Assembly (NCBI GenBank): GCA_964392085.1
Contig: CAYMOV010000142.1
Coordinates: 1 to 6,096 of the forward strand
Source: CAYMOV01 sp964392085
GTDB taxonomy: Bacteria; Oederibacteriota; Muellerivitia; Muellerivitales; Muellerivitaceae
Direction: 5' to 3'
DNA: 6,096 nt
The notes beneath the pieces are model-generated. The model had not been told where the DNA came from, ran no database searches, and was given only the letters and a program-made list of their open reading frames with translations. The position numbers and the translations under genes are program-made. Below are positions 4,118 to 6,096 of this stretch, piece by piece (position 1 is the stretch's first letter; each line of letters starts with the position of its first letter).

Positions 4118-6096
4118 TCATTTGAACGTCACCTCATAGACAAAGGACCGGCCCGAGGAAATCGGGATGGAAATCCCCCCCGGAACGGTTTTGAGGGACA
4201 GGGGCTTGCCCGGCACGCCGCCCATCGAAAGCGGCCTCACGGTCACCCGGGAGATCGCCGTTTTCCGTTTCAAGACCACGGTGCCCTCCGCCTGTTGGGC
4301 CAAGATCGGGGGAGCGCCGGCTTGGGTGAGGTGCCCGCGGTCCTCCGCGAAGGTCTCCCCGGTCATCTTGACCGGGGTTGTGACCACCAGGTAGGCCGAA
4401 GGCGTCTCGTCCAGCGGAACCGATTGGCGCGACACGAGGAACACCGAACCCCACCCGTTCTGGAGTTCCGCCGAAAAGGCGCCGAAGTCGGCCTTGCGGC
4501 CTTTCCAGGCGCCTTCGGCCCCTTGGACCCGGTCGGTGGCCACCTCGAAAAACCGGCCCTTGGGGTCCAGGGTCAGTTCGCCGGTCTCACTGCGCATCAC
4601 TCCCGTCGATGCGTCCACATACTTATGGAAGTCATCCACGTCGCCCACGACCCCCGACCGGGGGGTCATCAACCCCTTGGTGAAGCGGGTCACGAAGGGG
4701 ATCCAGGGCTGTGCGTTCAGGTAATCGGGATCGGAGGGCATGGAAAGCACCTGGGCCTCGCTCGAGTCCACCTCCACCTGTCCCGGCGCCTCCTTCACGT
4801 CCCTGCGGTGGAACAGGGGGGCCGCCACCACCCATTGCGCCAACTCGTCGGGCCAGCGGGAGAGGTCGAAGGCCGAAAGGGGCGTGGCCCCGGCCGTCTC
4901 GTGGTCGAAATCGAACTGCAACATGCCGTCCCAGCCCTGGAGGGCGGCGTAGGCCGCCAAGAGGGGCGGACCCTCCAACCGGTACTCGTTCGGGAAACAG
5001 TCGTTCCATTCGGTGACCAGGAAGGGCTTTCCCTTCACCTTGGCCTTGGCGAAATGGTCCACCAGGTTGCCGTTCCCCGCCGACAGGAGGCTGGCGTTGT
5101 CGATCGGCGCCTCCAGGATGCGGTTCCAATTGTTCTGGATCTTCCAGATCTGGGGGTGGTCCCAATAGCCGTTGAAGATCACCAGGTCCATCCGGGAATT
5201 GGCGGCCTGGTCCTCCAGGATGAACTCGGGAAAATTGCTTCCCGCCAGGGGGTACCGGCACCCGGCCTGGCGCAGGGCCCGGGTCATCTCCACGAGGTAC
5301 TGGGTCTGGAGCGCGTAGAAGAACTTCAACATGGCGTCGCCGTCGCCCGGGCCGTCCACCTTCAAACGGCCATGGTGGTCCCAATCCTGGGCGAAGCGCC
5401 CCAGGACCTTATGCTTGTAGGCCGACTTGGCCCAAAGGTCCTCCAGCATCTTTCGGTAGGGCCCGTCACCCAAAAGATCGGCCCCGAAATGCATGGAGGG
5501 CGTGGACTCGTTGATGAACTCCGACCCGGCGATGGCCGGCTCGTCCTTGTAGGCCAGGTGGGTATAGGGGTTGAGGTGCGTCAGCAGTTGGACCGCGTAT
5601 TCCTTCTGGAGGTCGATGAGTTTCGGGGCGAAGTACGCCACTTGCTTGCCGCCAAGCTCAGGCGGTTTGTCGGCGATGCCGTCCGCCGCCAGGAAGTCCC
5701 GGTGGACCAGCAAATCGAGGAAGAGATAGATGCCCTTCTTCTTCAGGGTCGCGATGAGGTAGTCGAGTTTTTCCATGGAGACCGGGTCCAACTGGCGGGT
5801 GGTGGCCTTCTTCCCGAAAATGTTGGTCTCGGCCCAGGGCGCGTCCATGTGGTGCAGGCGCAGGAGGTTGACCCCCATCCGCGACAGGCGCTCCGCCAGT
5901 TGGTCGGCCTGCCCATGGGAGCAAAACACGTTGCCGGCCACCAGGCTGGCGCCCCAGAACCGGGCGGGAACCCCGTCGGCGAACTCCAAGTGGCCTTCGG
6001 CGTTGGCCCGGACGAAACCGTGCTTGCCCGCCGGCGCGTCCTCCAGGCCCGACCAATCGGCCCAGGTGCCCGGGTCCCCCGGCTTCGCGGGCTCCA
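4118..6096 (-). CDS. Cellulase-like glycoside hydrolase, clan GH-A barrel (5' partial)
   Basis: The reading frame is open to the right edge, so 658 codons are visible and the true start, probably with a signal peptide, lies outside. A TTG at 5989 could be taken as a start, but the upstream residues are protein-like (DWSGLEDAPAGKHGFVRAN) and continue into the N-terminal strand EFADGVPARFWGASL typical of these enzymes. The (beta/alpha)8 barrel shows LRLHHMDAPW, then FINES with acid/base Glu (codon 5509-5507) and FLVTEWND with nucleophile Glu (codon 5011-5009). This Asn-Glu plus later Glu pair is the clan GH-A retaining pattern. After the barrel, about 200 residues form beta-rich accessory domains (TGELTLDPKGRFFEVATDRV; ending SFVYEVTFK). 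It probably acts outside the cell on a beta-linked polysaccharide or glycoconjugate. Substrate and exact GH family (GH5-like or an unclassified relative) are not determinable. It is the most upstream gene seen and is followed by the glycosyltransferase after 10 nt. Confidence 0.85.
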   Translation of the reverse strand, partial: EPAKPGDPGTWADWSGLEDAPAGKHGFVRANAEGHLEFADGVPARFWGASLVAGNVFCSHGQADQLAERLSRMGVNLLRLHHMDAPWAETNIFGKKATTRQLDPVSMEKLDYLIATLKKKGIYLFLDLLVHRDFLAADGIADKPPELGGKQVAYFAPKLIDLQKEYAVQLLTHLNPYTHLAYKDEPAIAGSEFINESTPSMHFGADLLGDGPYRKMLEDLWAKSAYKHKVLGRFAQDWDHHGRLKVDGPGDGDAMLKFFYALQTQYLVEMTRALRQAGCRYPLAGSNFPEFILEDQAANSRMDLVIFNGYWDHPQIWKIQNNWNRILEAPIDNASLLSAGNGNLVDHFAKAKVKGKPFLVTEWNDCFPNEYRLEGPPLLAAYAALQGWDGMLQFDFDHETAGATPLSAFDLSRWPDELAQWVVAAPLFHRRDVKEAPGQVEVDSSEAQVLSMPSDPDYLNAQPWIPFVTRFTKGLMTPRSGVVGDVDDFHKYVDASTGVMRSETGELTLDPKGRFFEVATDRVQGAEGAWKGRKADFGAFSAELQNGWGSVFLVSRQSVPLDETPSAYLVVTTPVKMTGETFAEDRGHLTQAGAPPILAQQAEGTVVLKRKTAISRVTVRPLSMGGVPGKPLSLKTVPGGISIPISSGRSFVYEVTFK

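Noticed and set aside
4632..5384. 250-codon minus-strand open frame within the glycoside hydrolase
   Set aside because: It is an out-of-frame reading of the hydrolase, Pro/Gly/Arg-rich and without a recognisable domain; the hydrolase frame carries both catalytic glutamates.
5987..5989. TTG as the true start of the glycoside hydrolase
   Set aside because: The frame continues upstream to the window edge with residues that complete the N-terminal part of the domain, so the gene is truncated by the window rather than starting here.

Overview
This is a bacterial chromosomal window of high GC. Four adjacent genes, all on the minus strand, fill positions 371-6096. In transcription order (right to left) they are: a secreted-type clan GH-A glycoside hydrolase whose N-terminus runs off the right edge; a polytopic DUF2723 / GT117-type glycosyltransferase; a type I signal peptidase (lepB); and a chlorite-dismutase / coproheme-decarboxylase family haem protein. 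Gaps between coding regions are 10, 29 and 78 nt. The first three genes look like one transcriptional unit. The fourth could be co-transcribed or could use its own promoter in the 78-nt gap.

The organism cannot be named from this window. Genes are GC-rich (about 58-65% in four 60-base lines counted by hand), except lepB, where six counted lines gave 37-52%. A DUF2723 membrane glycosyltransferase beside a multidomain GH-A enzyme, plus a 'CACAGAGACAC' type dispersed repeat in the non-coding stretch, would fit an uncultured environmental bacterium. That is an inference and no phylum is claimed.

Region by region: 1-55 shows codon-like third-position GC bias and may be the first codons of another minus-strand gene, or the tail of a plus-strand gene. 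56-370 is non-coding and carries an AT-rich stretch, an inverted pair of degenerate CACAGAG repeats about 125 nt apart, and two GC-rich hairpins just after the haem-protein gene, neither with a U-tract. 371-1132 is the chlorite-dismutase-family gene. 1133-1210 holds a hairpin and a possible promoter. 1211-2041 is lepB, 2071-4107 the glycosyltransferase, and 4118-6096 the glycoside hydrolase.

How the genes may work together: the hydrolase and glycosyltransferase suggest handling of extracellular or envelope glycans, and the signal peptidase would process exported proteins such as the hydrolase. The haem enzyme has no obvious link to that theme. I see no mobile element, CRISPR array, phage gene or RNA gene, and no convincing new defence or biosynthetic system. 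The most unusual points are the GC contrast and four-helix membrane anchor of lepB, the active-site pattern of the chlorite-dismutase-family protein, and the repeat pair in the intergenic region.
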